The notes beneath the pieces were generated by a model, which did no database searches, was not told where the DNA came from, and worked only from the letters and a program-made list of their open reading frames with translations. Below are positions 1 to 6,651 of a stretch of DNA of 27,554 bases, in pieces (position 1 is the stretch's first letter; each line of letters begins with the position of its first letter). The translations under genes were made by a program, and so were the position numbers. This DNA is from CAYVZU01 sp964455935 (GTDB lineage Bacteria > Fibrobacterota > CAYVZU01), in NCBI GenBank assembly GCA_964455935.1, contig CAYVZU010000046.1, positions 1 to 27,554 on the forward strand. The letters run 5' to 3'.

Positions 1-487
1 CGCCGAAAGGTTCTGAGAAGCAGAACCGGCCGCCCGGCTTTAGAATCCGTTTCATTTCCCCGGCAAACCGGCCCAGATTCAAATGGTGCAGCAGAGCGTG
101 GCTCAAGACAACATCGACTGTCTCCTTGCGTACTGAACTGTTTTCGGCATTGTCCTGGCAAAGGACGACACGGCCGGCGACCTTGTTGAAAATAATCCTT
201 CGCCGGGCTACATCCAGTATGTCCTCCGAGATGTCTGAAGCCAGTACTCGGGCCCCCAGCTTGGCTGCCAGAACAGCTTCGTAGCCTGTCCCGCACCCGG
301 GAACATAAACAGTCTTGCCCTCGAGAGGGCCAGCCAATTCGAATACACGTCTTACGACCCGGGCGTCGGGATGATTGTGAAGATCCGGCGGCACTTCCAG
401 AAACTCCGGAGTCTGGAAACGCGCAAGTTTGAACTGGTTGAAATGCTCCCGGTTCTCGCTGGCAGCCGTGGGCTTGGCTTCAGCCAT
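1..487 (-). CDS. Class I SAM-dependent methyltransferase, C-terminus cut by window edge
   Basis: The minus-strand frame opens with ATG at 487 and is open to base 1, giving 162 visible residues. A Rossmann methyltransferase motif I, VYVPGCGTGYEA, sits near residue 60, and the acidic end of strand 2 follows (VLASDIS). Motif IV/post-motif sequence DVVLSHALLHHLN and the strand-5 signature ILKPGGRFCFSEP complete the Methyltransf_11/25 pattern. These motifs show SAM binding and methyl transfer, but the acceptor substrate cannot be told. The gene is divergent from the epimerase at 531, with only 43 bp between the two start codons. The end of the protein lies outside the window. UbiE-like or small-molecule methylation are both possible; the superfamily call is firm, the role open. 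Confidence 0.85.
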   Translation of the reverse strand, partial: MAEAKPTAASENREHFNQFKLARFQTPEFLEVPPDLHNHPDARVVRRVFELAGPLEGKTVYVPGCGTGYEAVLAAKLGARVLASDISEDILDVARRRIIFNKVAGRVVLCQDNAENSSVRKETVDVVLSHALLHHLNLGRFAGEMKRILKPGGRFCFSEPFG

Positions 488-530
488 AGGTTGAGTCCAT
501 AGATGCGAGCTGAACGTATATTATCATAGG
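488..530. promoter_or_regulatory. Short divergent intergenic region, likely shared promoter
   Basis: These 43 bases separate two divergently starting genes, so promoter elements for both should be here or overlap the coding ends. An AT-rich core at 516-526 (GTATATTATCA) reads as a -10-like element in either direction. A TTGAGT at 491-496 is a possible -35, but its spacing (20 or more bases) is too long for a standard sigma-70 promoter. Assigned on gene geometry and base composition only. Confidence 0.3.
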
Positions 531-1544
531 ATGGAAGAAGTCCTTGTCACCGGCGCCAATGGTTTTATTGGCCAGCACCTTGTCCGCATCCTGCTCGATT
601 CGGGGCAGAGTGTCCGGGCGGTGGTGCAGGGAGATCATCCTCTTTATTTCTTTCGTAAAGAAGAGGTGGAACTACGCGAGGCCGATCTGACCACCCCTGG
701 TACGCTAAGCGGCATCGCGAATGGCATTAAAATAATCTATCATCTCGCGGCCGTATCCCGCAATGACCTGCGCAAGCCGTGGGCGGAATACGACGCGGTG
801 AATATCAAAGGCACCGAGGCCCTGCTGCGCGAGGCCGAGCGCGCCGGGGTGCGACGGTTCGTGTTCGTGAGTACGGTGGAAGCTGCCGGCTACGGTGATG
901 GTGTCAATCCGCGAACCGAAGAGGACCCGCCGCATCCCAAAAACAACTATGGCAAAAGCAAACTTGGGGCTGAAAAAATCGTCCTCAACGGCAAATGGAA
1001 AATGGAATGCGTGGTGGCGCGGCTACCAATGATCTACGGTCCGGGCACCCCTTTGATAGTTCCCAAACTGTTTGGAATGGTCCGATGGCGCGTGTACCCG
1101 TTGATTGGATTCGGGGATACGAAGATGGAGTTTTGCTATGTTGCTAATGCGGTGCAGGGCCTCCGCCTTTGCGGCGAACGGCTCGAAGCTGCCGGGCAGC
1201 TTTTCTATATCTCTGGCCAGCGTTCCTACACAATCCGCGAAGTGATTTCCCATGTGGCGGCCGCCATGGGCTGCCGGGTCGCTTTTCTCCGCATTCCTCG
1301 CTCGGTGGCAATGGGATTGGCCCTGCTTTGGGAATCTGTTGCCCGACTGTTTCCGTTTCCCCCGTTGGTTTCGCGGTATTCCGGCAAGCCGTTTTTCACG
1401 CGAGAAACGGTTCGCTGGACTACGCAAGATGTGAATATCGTCTCTACCCAGAAGATCAGGGATATTCTGGGCTACCAGCCTGCTGTAGATATAACCGAAG
1501 GCTGTAGACTCACGGCGCAATGGTTGAAACAGCAAGGAATGTAG
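531..1544 (+). CDS. NAD(P)-dependent epimerase/dehydratase (extended SDR)
   Basis: This is a 337-residue extended short-chain dehydrogenase. The dinucleotide-binding motif TGANGFIG is at residues 7-14. An HLAAVS motif lies near 71, a catalytic Ser/Thr region at S114-T115 (FVSTVEAAGYGD), and the catalytic Y140xxxK144 in NNYGKSK. RLPMIYGPG near 164 is typical of nucleotide-sugar or hydroxysteroid-type members. These residues support NAD(P)-dependent oxidation or epimerisation of a sugar or sterol-like alcohol; substrate is not readable. A DegT-type sugar enzyme follows 112 bp downstream, which favours a nucleotide-sugar role by context only. The ATG at 531 gives the normal N-terminus; the preceding AGG is too close to be a good ribosome site. 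Alternatives are dihydroflavonol-reductase-like or 3-beta-HSD-like members. Confidence 0.85.
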   Translation: MEEVLVTGANGFIGQHLVRILLDSGQSVRAVVQGDHPLYFFRKEEVELREADLTTPGTLSGIANGIKIIYHLAAVSRNDLRKPWAEYDAVNIKGTEALLREAERAGVRRFVFVSTVEAAGYGDGVNPRTEEDPPHPKNNYGKSKLGAEKIVLNGKWKMECVVARLPMIYGPGTPLIVPKLFGMVRWRVYPLIGFGDTKMEFCYVANAVQGLRLCGERLEAAGQLFYISGQRSYTIREVISHVAAAMGCRVAFLRIPRSVAMGLALLWESVARLFPFPPLVSRYSGKPFFTRETVRWTTQDVNIVSTQKIRDILGYQPAVDITEGCRLTAQWLKQQGM

Positions 1545-1656
1545 CCCCCTTTCCAGAATTGTTGCTGATATTGCATATTGAAGATGTGGCTGGTCGTGGT
1601 TCGGTCGGCTAAGGTGCTATGTTGTGCCAAGCCAACCGGTCCGCGGGAGGATGTAA

Positions 1657-2886
1657 ATGTTTTCAAAAAAGCGACGTGTCTCCGTCGGTGATTTTCAAAT
1701 CGGCAAGAACGAACGAAAAGCCATTGACGAGGTTCTGGATTCCGGGCGGCTTTCGGAAGGCAAGAAGGTTCGGGAGTTCGAACATCGGTTTGCCGAATAT
1801 GTGGGGACCGATTATTGCGTTGCGCTCAGTTCGGGTACGGCGGCCTTAATCGCCGGCCTGACAGCCCTTCTTTTCGATCCGCGGTTCCCAAAAGTAAAAA
1901 AGGGCGCCAAGATCATCAGCAGCCCTGTTACGTATGTGTCCACAAGCAATGCGATTGTCCTGGCCGGGCTGGAGCCGGTTTACGTGGACATCTCCGCGCA
2001 GGATTTTACGCTTATCCCGGAGAAGATCGAGGAGATCCTGAAGCGGGGGAATCCGGATGAGTTCTGCGCCATTCTGCCTGTTCATCTCATGGGCTATCCC
2101 AACGATATGGACGCGATCAACGCGATTGCCGCGAAATACGATCTTGTGACTTTCGAGGACTCGGCGCAAGCGCATGGTTCGCTCTACAAGGGCAGGAAGA
2201 CGGGTTCCTTGTCGCTGCTTTCGGATTTCTCGTTTTATATCGCTCACAATATTCAGGCGGGTGAAATGGGGGCGATCACCACCAATGACAGAAATCTGGG
2301 TGGGCTGATTCGCCGCATCAAATCCAATGGCCGGCTCTGCGATTGCCTGGTCTGCCGTCGCAGCGAAGGGCTTTGTCCTCACGCGCGGGCGTCGGCCTTC
2401 GACAATGACGACGATTTCGATCCGCGGTTCACCCATGATCTGATCGCCTACAATTTCAAACTTATGGACTTCCAGGCCGCTCTTGCCATTACGCAGCTTG
2501 AGAAAGCGGACGAAATTTTCCAGAAACGCCAGAAGAATGTGAAGTATCTGAATGAATCGCTGGCGTGTTTTGCCGATATCATGGCCCTTCCGCCCTACTC
2601 GGACTGCGTAAGCTATTTGGCCTATCCCATAGTGCTTAAAGAAAAGGGGCCGTTCAGGAAGAAGCTTCGCAGACAACTGGAAGAACTAGGCGTTGAAACG
2701 CGTCCTCTTTTCGGCTGCATCCCGACGCAACAACCGGCCTACGACTACCTGAAGGGGTCTTATCAAGGGAAGCTCCCAAACGCAGAGTTTGTGGGACGGA
2801 ATGGCTTTTATATCGGATGCCACCAGTATCTTGAGCAGGACGATCTTAAATACGTTGTGGACATGTTCAAAAAGGCTCTAGCCTGA
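1657..2886 (+). CDS. DegT/DnrJ/EryC1-family PLP/PMP enzyme, probable sugar 3-dehydratase (His replaces catalytic Lys)
   Basis: This 409-residue fold-type I PLP enzyme follows a clear GGGAGG site at 1645-1650. The PLP-ring aspartate is in FEDSAQAHGS (D168, Q171, H173). The motif that normally reads SFxxxKN reads SFYIAHNIQAGEMGA here, so the Schiff-base lysine is H197. From family knowledge, Lys-to-His marks the PMP-dependent 3-dehydratases (ColD, and E1/RfbH/AscC) that remove the C3 hydroxyl of 4-keto-6-deoxy sugars instead of transaminating. A Cys-rich insertion (C228, C230, C233, C240) precedes YNFKLMDFQAA, the place where RfbH-type enzymes carry CxC...C...C ligands for a [2Fe-2S] cluster; spacing differs. 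No partner reductase is visible. The neighbouring epimerase fits deoxysugar synthesis for surface glycans. Family certain, dehydratase reading likely, Fe-S cluster tentative. Confidence 0.85.
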   Translation: MFSKKRRVSVGDFQIGKNERKAIDEVLDSGRLSEGKKVREFEHRFAEYVGTDYCVALSSGTAALIAGLTALLFDPRFPKVKKGAKIISSPVTYVSTSNAIVLAGLEPVYVDISAQDFTLIPEKIEEILKRGNPDEFCAILPVHLMGYPNDMDAINAIAAKYDLVTFEDSAQAHGSLYKGRKTGSLSLLSDFSFYIAHNIQAGEMGAITTNDRNLGGLIRRIKSNGRLCDCLVCRRSEGLCPHARASAFDNDDDFDPRFTHDLIAYNFKLMDFQAALAITQLEKADEIFQKRQKNVKYLNESLACFADIMALPPYSDCVSYLAYPIVLKEKGPFRKKLRRQLEELGVETRPLFGCIPTQQPAYDYLKGSYQGKLPNAEFVGRNGFYIGCHQYLEQDDLKYVVDMFKKALA

Positions 2887-2945
2887 ACCTGCCAATTCTG
2901 CAGTTTTGCATTTACAGCCAAAATCGTAACTATTCAGCCCGAGAT

Positions 2946-3021
2946 GTCATTTCGAGCGCACGCGAGAAATCTTTCGTGGTGCAGATGCAAAGATTTCTCC
3001 TCGAAGACTCGTCGAAATGAC
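2946..3021. repeat. 76-bp imperfect palindrome (REP-like intergenic element)
   Basis: Perfect outer arms GTCATTTCGA (2946-2955) and TCGAAATGAC (3012-3021) enclose inner arms GAGAAATCTTT (2964-2974) and AAAGATTTCTC (2989-2999). Together they can form a two-step stem-loop. It lies in the 291-bp gap between the DegT-family gene and the STAS gene. I recall closely similar palindromes dispersed between genes in several bacterial genomes, so it is probably a dispersed repeat. It could also act as a transcript 3' structure for the upstream gene. No poly-T run follows, so it is not a canonical terminator. The rest of the gap (3022-3177) holds no gene I can support. Confidence 0.75.
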
Positions 3022-3177
3022 AACTCACCTGGTTTGGCGCTGGAAGGCTGATAATTACTCAAAATCGTGGAATTCAGGTCAAAGAGGCCGCCATCTCCGA
3101 CGGACCCGTTCGGACCGCTCCCCGGCCGGTCCATTTGGAGGCTTGCCCCGGCCCCGAAAGATTGTTAAATTTTCTGC

Positions 3178-3537
3178 ATGGAAATCTCTTCCAAATTAGT
3201 CGATCAGGTCCTGGTCGTGGCCCTCAGCGGGAACTTTCAATCTGATGAAGAGGACTTCGTGGGTGAGAAACTGAAGGCCTTGATTACACCCGAATTCTGC
3301 CGGGTGGTTGTTGATATGGCTTCAGTGTCCTCGGTGACCAGCCAGGGCCTGGCGGTCCTGATCAGCGCCCTAAAGACCGCTTTAAAGCTGGGCGGGGACG
3401 TTGTTCTTTGCAGTCTGCAGCGGTCCATTCGCGAATTGTTCGAGCTGACCCGGCTGCATAAGGTGTTCGAGATCCATCCTTCCGAGCAAGAGGCCGTGGC
3501 CTCATTCTTCCACCGAGCGACGAACAAGAAACCCTGA
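3178..3537 (+). CDS. STAS-domain anti-sigma factor antagonist
   Basis: This 119-residue protein is a single STAS domain of the SpoIIAA/RsbV type. Strand-helix spacing is typical: VLVVALSGNF near 11-20, VVVDMASVSSVTSQGLAVL at 43-61, GGDVVLCSL near 72, and LHKVFEIH near 93. The canonical phospho-site DSSG is replaced by T54-S55-Q56-G57, so S55 is the likely phospho-acceptor with the preceding Asp absent. In partner switching, such proteins are phosphorylated by an RsbW-like kinase and dephosphorylated by a SpoIIE-type phosphatase. A protein holding both activities is encoded at 6648-8327. No convincing ribosome site precedes the ATG at 3178. The fapA-like gene starts 40 bp downstream, so co-transcription is likely. 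The match to its partner is inference. Confidence 0.85.
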   Translation: MEISSKLVDQVLVVALSGNFQSDEEDFVGEKLKALITPEFCRVVVDMASVSSVTSQGLAVLISALKTALKLGGDVVLCSLQRSIRELFELTRLHKVFEIHPSEQEAVASFFHRATNKKP

Positions 3538-3577
3538 TCCGGCGCGGTCCATCCGGTCCGACCATATTTGAGGATGC

Positions 3578-4963
3578 ATGGCAGCACCTTCGTCCAAACC
3601 TGGTTCAGCCCGGATTGAGGTTTCGGTCGATGGGTTGAGCGCGTTTCTTACCCTCGAGCCTTCCGGCTCGGGCGAGCCGCTTTCACCGGCCGAAGTACTC
3701 AAGAAGATCGGTGAAGCACATATCACCTTTGGCCTTGACGAAACGGCCGTTAAGAACGCTGTTGAGAATCGTGTCTTTGGAAAACGGGTGTTGATTGCGA
3801 AAGGCCGGCCGGTTGTTCCGGGGCAAAGCGGCCGGCTGGAATACCTGGTCAAGGCCGAGCGGGTCCTTAAGCCAAAGGAACTCGAGGACGGCCGCGTCGA
3901 TCATCACGACCTGGGCTATTTCATCAACGTCGAAAAAGGACAGAAACTGGTCCGCCGGACACCGTCGATCCCCGGCCAGATCGGCTGGACCGTGGCCGGT
4001 AAAAAGATCGATCCGCTGCCGGTGAAAGAAGCCGTTTTGCCGGCCGGCCCCAACACGCAACCCTCGCTGGACGATCCCGATGTTCTCATAGCGGTGACCA
4101 GCGGAGTCCTCAGCGCGCGCAAGGGCCTGCTGGAGATTGTTACCGAACGAACGATTCATGGCGATGTCGACTACTCCACGGGCGATCTCACCTCTTCGGG
4201 CGCCGTGCGGGTCTCCGGGAATGTCAAAGGCGGTTTCAAAATAAAGGCTTTGGGCAATATCGAGATCAGCGGCGATGTTGAGGACGCCGAGCTGGAGTCC
4301 GGCGAGAGTATTATCATCCACGGCGGCTTCACCGGGAGCGGAAAAGGCCTGGCCAAAGCGATATTGGATATCCGCGCCCGCCATGTTTCGAACCAGCATT
4401 TAACCGCGGGACGCGATGTGTGGATCGGGCATGAGGCAATCAATGCTCATATTGACGCGGGTAACGATGTAATTGTCGACGGGGATGGCGTCCTGGTCGG
4501 CGGAACCACCATTGTTCCGAATCAATTGAAGGCGCGCGTTTTGGGGAGCGTCAGCGAAATCCCGACCGAGGTCCACATGGGTCTCAACCCGGCCATTTTA
4601 CGGGAAGCGGAACAGCTCGGGCGGAAAGACGAGGAATTGAGCGCACGCGTCGAAGAGCTCAAGCTCCTGATTTTCGAGAAGGTCAAATCACACATGACCG
4701 CGGGTACGGAACCGTCTTTTGAGAAGGAGATCGAGAGCCTGAAAGCCCAACAGAAAGGCCTCAAAGATGAACTGACAACGGTCCGTAAGCGCCGAGAAGT
4801 CATCGACGAGAAGCGCGGCCGGTTCAAGGAGTCGAAGATCAAGATCGAGGAACAGATTTTTCGCGGCGTTTCGATCTTCTGCGGTGATTCCAGCCTGCTT
4901 ATCAAAGAAAACCGCAGGGGCGGCACGCTAATTTTCAAGGACGGAAAACCTTCGTTCGTATGA
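3578..4963 (+). CDS. FapA/DUF342 family polymerising protein
   Basis: The 461-residue protein has FapA (DUF342) layout. An N-terminal alpha/beta domain spans about residues 10-150 (RPVVPGQSGRLEYLV). A right-handed beta-helix region follows at about 190-330, with repeats such as IHGDVDYSTGDLTSSGAVRV, GNVKGGFKIKALGNIEISG and AELESGESIIIHG. A charged coiled coil runs about 340-425, then a short beta tail. Family members assist flagellar assembly or polar localisation in Vibrio, but the family also occurs widely without flagella. No flagellar or chemotaxis gene is in this window, so the role here is open. A GAGG at 3570-3573 supports the ATG at 3578. galE begins 8 bp after the stop, and the STAS gene lies 40 bp before. 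Family call firm; function inferred. Confidence 0.88.
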   Translation: MAAPSSKPGSARIEVSVDGLSAFLTLEPSGSGEPLSPAEVLKKIGEAHITFGLDETAVKNAVENRVFGKRVLIAKGRPVVPGQSGRLEYLVKAERVLKPKELEDGRVDHHDLGYFINVEKGQKLVRRTPSIPGQIGWTVAGKKIDPLPVKEAVLPAGPNTQPSLDDPDVLIAVTSGVLSARKGLLEIVTERTIHGDVDYSTGDLTSSGAVRVSGNVKGGFKIKALGNIEISGDVEDAELESGESIIIHGGFTGSGKGLAKAILDIRARHVSNQHLTAGRDVWIGHEAINAHIDAGNDVIVDGDGVLVGGTTIVPNQLKARVLGSVSEIPTEVHMGLNPAILREAEQLGRKDEELSARVEELKLLIFEKVKSHMTAGTEPSFEKEIESLKAQQKGLKDELTTVRKRREVIDEKRGRFKESKIKIEEQIFRGVSIFCGDSSLLIKENRRGGTLIFKDGKPSFV

Positions 4964-4971
4964 GGTGAACA

Positions 4972-5958
4972 ATGGCCATTCTGGTCACAGGGGGCGCCGG
5001 CTACATTGGCAGCCATGCCGTTGCGGACCTCCTTGATTCCGGATACGAAGTTGTAGTGGTTGACAACCTGTCGCGCGGGCATCGCAAGGCGGTTTTGGGC
5101 GGAACGCTATACGAGGGCGACCTTCGGGACCGTTCCTTTTTGCGATCGGTGTTCGAAAAGCATACAATTGAATCTGTGGTGCACTTTGCGGCCGACTCGC
5201 AGGTGGGCGAGAGCATGGCCGACCCGCTGAAGTACTATGCCAATAATATTGCCGGAGGGGTATCCTTGCTCGAATGCATGCGGGAATTCCGGGCGGGCGG
5301 GATTGTTTTTTCCTCCACGGCGGCAACGTATGGCGATCCGCTCCGGGTTCCGATTTCGGAAGACGATCCCACGGTGCCGACGAACCCCTACGGAGAAACC
5401 AAGCTGGCATTCGAGAGATGCCTGAAGTGGGCGGAAAAGGCCTATGGAATCCGGCATGTGGTGCTGCGTTATTTCAATGCGGCCGGCGCCCATACGCGAG
5501 TTGAGATCGGCGAAGATCATGCGGCGGAAAGCCATCTCATTCCTCTTGTTCTCCAAGTCGCGCTGGGTCAAAGGCCGGAGGTGCAGATCCTTGGCGATGA
5601 CTATCCCACGCCCGATGGCACATGCGTGCGAGATTACATTCATGTGGAAGATTTGGCCCAGGCGCATGTTCTGGCGCTTCGAAGGCTTGCTGCGGGACAG
5701 GGAAGCGGGATTTTTAACCTGGGAAACGGCTCCGGCTTCAGTGTCCGGCAGGTGATTGAGACCGCTCGTCAAGTGACGGGACATGCGGTTGGGGCCCGCG
5801 TTGGCGCCAGAAGGCCGGGCGATCCTCCGCAGCTTGTGGCCTCATCCGAGAAAGCCAGGAAGGTCCTGGGATGGCAGCCGAAGTACGCCGACCTGGAGAC
5901 GATTGTCCGCACAGCCTGGGATTGGCACCGGAAGCATCCGAAAGGGTACGGAGAATAG
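4972..5958 (+). CDS. galE: UDP-glucose 4-epimerase
   Basis: The 328-residue extended SDR matches GalE along its length. The NAD-binding motif TGGAGYIG is at residues 6-13 and D31-N32 follows strand 2. SSTAATYGDP (114-123) carries the catalytic Ser/Thr position at T116, and Y140xxxK144 is in NPYGETK. RYFNAAGA (167-173) and the CVRDYIHVEDLA segment are GalE signatures. The enzyme interconverts UDP-glucose and UDP-galactose in the cytoplasm, feeding galactose into surface polysaccharide and lipopolysaccharide. GAGGTG at 4962-4967 precedes the ATG by 4 bases, and the gene starts 8 bp after the FapA stop, so it probably shares that transcript. Length is normal for the family. UDP-GlcNAc or UDP-uronate specificity cannot be excluded from sequence alone. 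Confidence 0.93.
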   Translation: MAILVTGGAGYIGSHAVADLLDSGYEVVVVDNLSRGHRKAVLGGTLYEGDLRDRSFLRSVFEKHTIESVVHFAADSQVGESMADPLKYYANNIAGGVSLLECMREFRAGGIVFSSTAATYGDPLRVPISEDDPTVPTNPYGETKLAFERCLKWAEKAYGIRHVVLRYFNAAGAHTRVEIGEDHAAESHLIPLVLQVALGQRPEVQILGDDYPTPDGTCVRDYIHVEDLAQAHVLALRRLAAGQGSGIFNLGNGSGFSVRQVIETARQVTGHAVGARVGARRPGDPPQLVASSEKARKVLGWQPKYADLETIVRTAWDWHRKHPKGYGE

Positions 5959-5986
5959 AAAAGTGCCGGGTGTAGGGAGACGGAAG

Positions 5987-6027
5987 TCACCTTAATTCTC
6001 TCCCTTCGATGGAGAGGATTAAGGTGA
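5987..6027. terminator. Hairpin between convergent galE and coaE
   Basis: TCACCTTAAT at 5987-5996 pairs with ATTAAGGTGA at 6018-6027, and inner CTCTCC pairs with GGAGAG around a short loop. The stem lies between two convergent genes, where it could end transcription in both directions, although no clean T-run follows on either side. Its right arm on the opposite strand resembles 24296-24316 (17 of 21 bases identical), so it may equally be a copy of a dispersed palindrome. Confidence 0.6.
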
Positions 6028-6036
6028 GGGTGTTTG

Positions 6037-6651
6037 CTATGCCGAATCGTTCCGTCTTTCCTGTACGCTATCCGCTTCTTTCATTGCTTTCCACCACTTC
6101 AGGACCTTCTTCTCAAGCTCCGCGCGCGTCCCGCTGTTGGTGATGATCCAATCCGCGCGGGCGCGCCGCAATCGCCAGTTGCCCTGGGCCCGGATGCGGT
6201 TGCGGGCCTGCCGTGGGTTCATCCCTTTCAAAACAAGCCGGTGCAGGCGGACCCGTTCTCCGGCCGTGACCAGCAGAATTCCATCCAGCTTGTTTATTAC
6301 GGGCCAGTCAAACAAAAGCGCGGCATCGACGATCTGGTGTTTGCGTTTCGATTTTCGCAATGCCCTATGAATTTCGGCAACCAATGCCGGATGGAGAAGC
6401 CGGTTGAGGATGGCAAGCTTGCGGAGGTTGGAGAAGACAATGGCGGCTGTCCGGCCGCGGTCCAAACCCGATTTTGCGGCCAGCGAGGAATCGCCCAGCG
6501 CGGTCGCGATCTGCTTGGCCCGCCGGGGATTGGCGGTGAGCCGGCGCCCGATCTCGTCGGCATCGATTACGTCCACGTCCGGGTCCCGGCCCAGCAGCGC
6601 GCTCGCGATGCTTTTGCCGGATGCGATGGGACCGGTAATTCCGATCTTCAC
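6037..6651 (-). CDS. coaE: Dephospho-CoA kinase
   Basis: The 204-residue P-loop kinase has the Walker A motif GPIASGKS at residues 7-14, the DADEIGR segment at 30-36 corresponding to the substrate-binding DxD region, and a C-terminal part (NRIRAQGNWRLRRARADWIITNSG) typical of CoaE. It phosphorylates the 3'-hydroxyl of dephospho-CoA with ATP, the last step of coenzyme A synthesis, in the cytoplasm. Family length is about 200 residues, so it is complete. Its ATG at 6649-6651 overlaps the last 4 bases of the upstream SpoIIE-type gene, implying translational coupling. Upstream in the same direction lies an acyl-CoA synthetase, which consumes CoA. Residue 12-14 GKS is intact; I see no anomaly. Confidence 0.93.
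   Translation of the reverse strand: MKIGITGPIASGKSIASALLGRDPDVDVIDADEIGRRLTANPRRAKQIATALGDSSLAAKSGLDRGRTAAIVFSNLRKLAILNRLLHPALVAEIHRALRKSKRKHQIVDAALLFDWPVINKLDGILLVTAGERVRLHRLVLKGMNPRQARNRIRAQGNWRLRRARADWIITNSGTRAELEKKVLKWWKAMKEADSVQERRNDSA

Noticed and set aside
1846..2676. 276-codon minus-strand frame inside the DegT-family gene
   Set aside because: Shadow of a gene with intact PLP-family motifs; no ribosome site or domain.
3683..4399. 238-codon minus-strand frame inside the FapA-like gene
   Set aside because: Shadow frame; no recognisable domain, and the plus strand encodes the DUF342 repeats.
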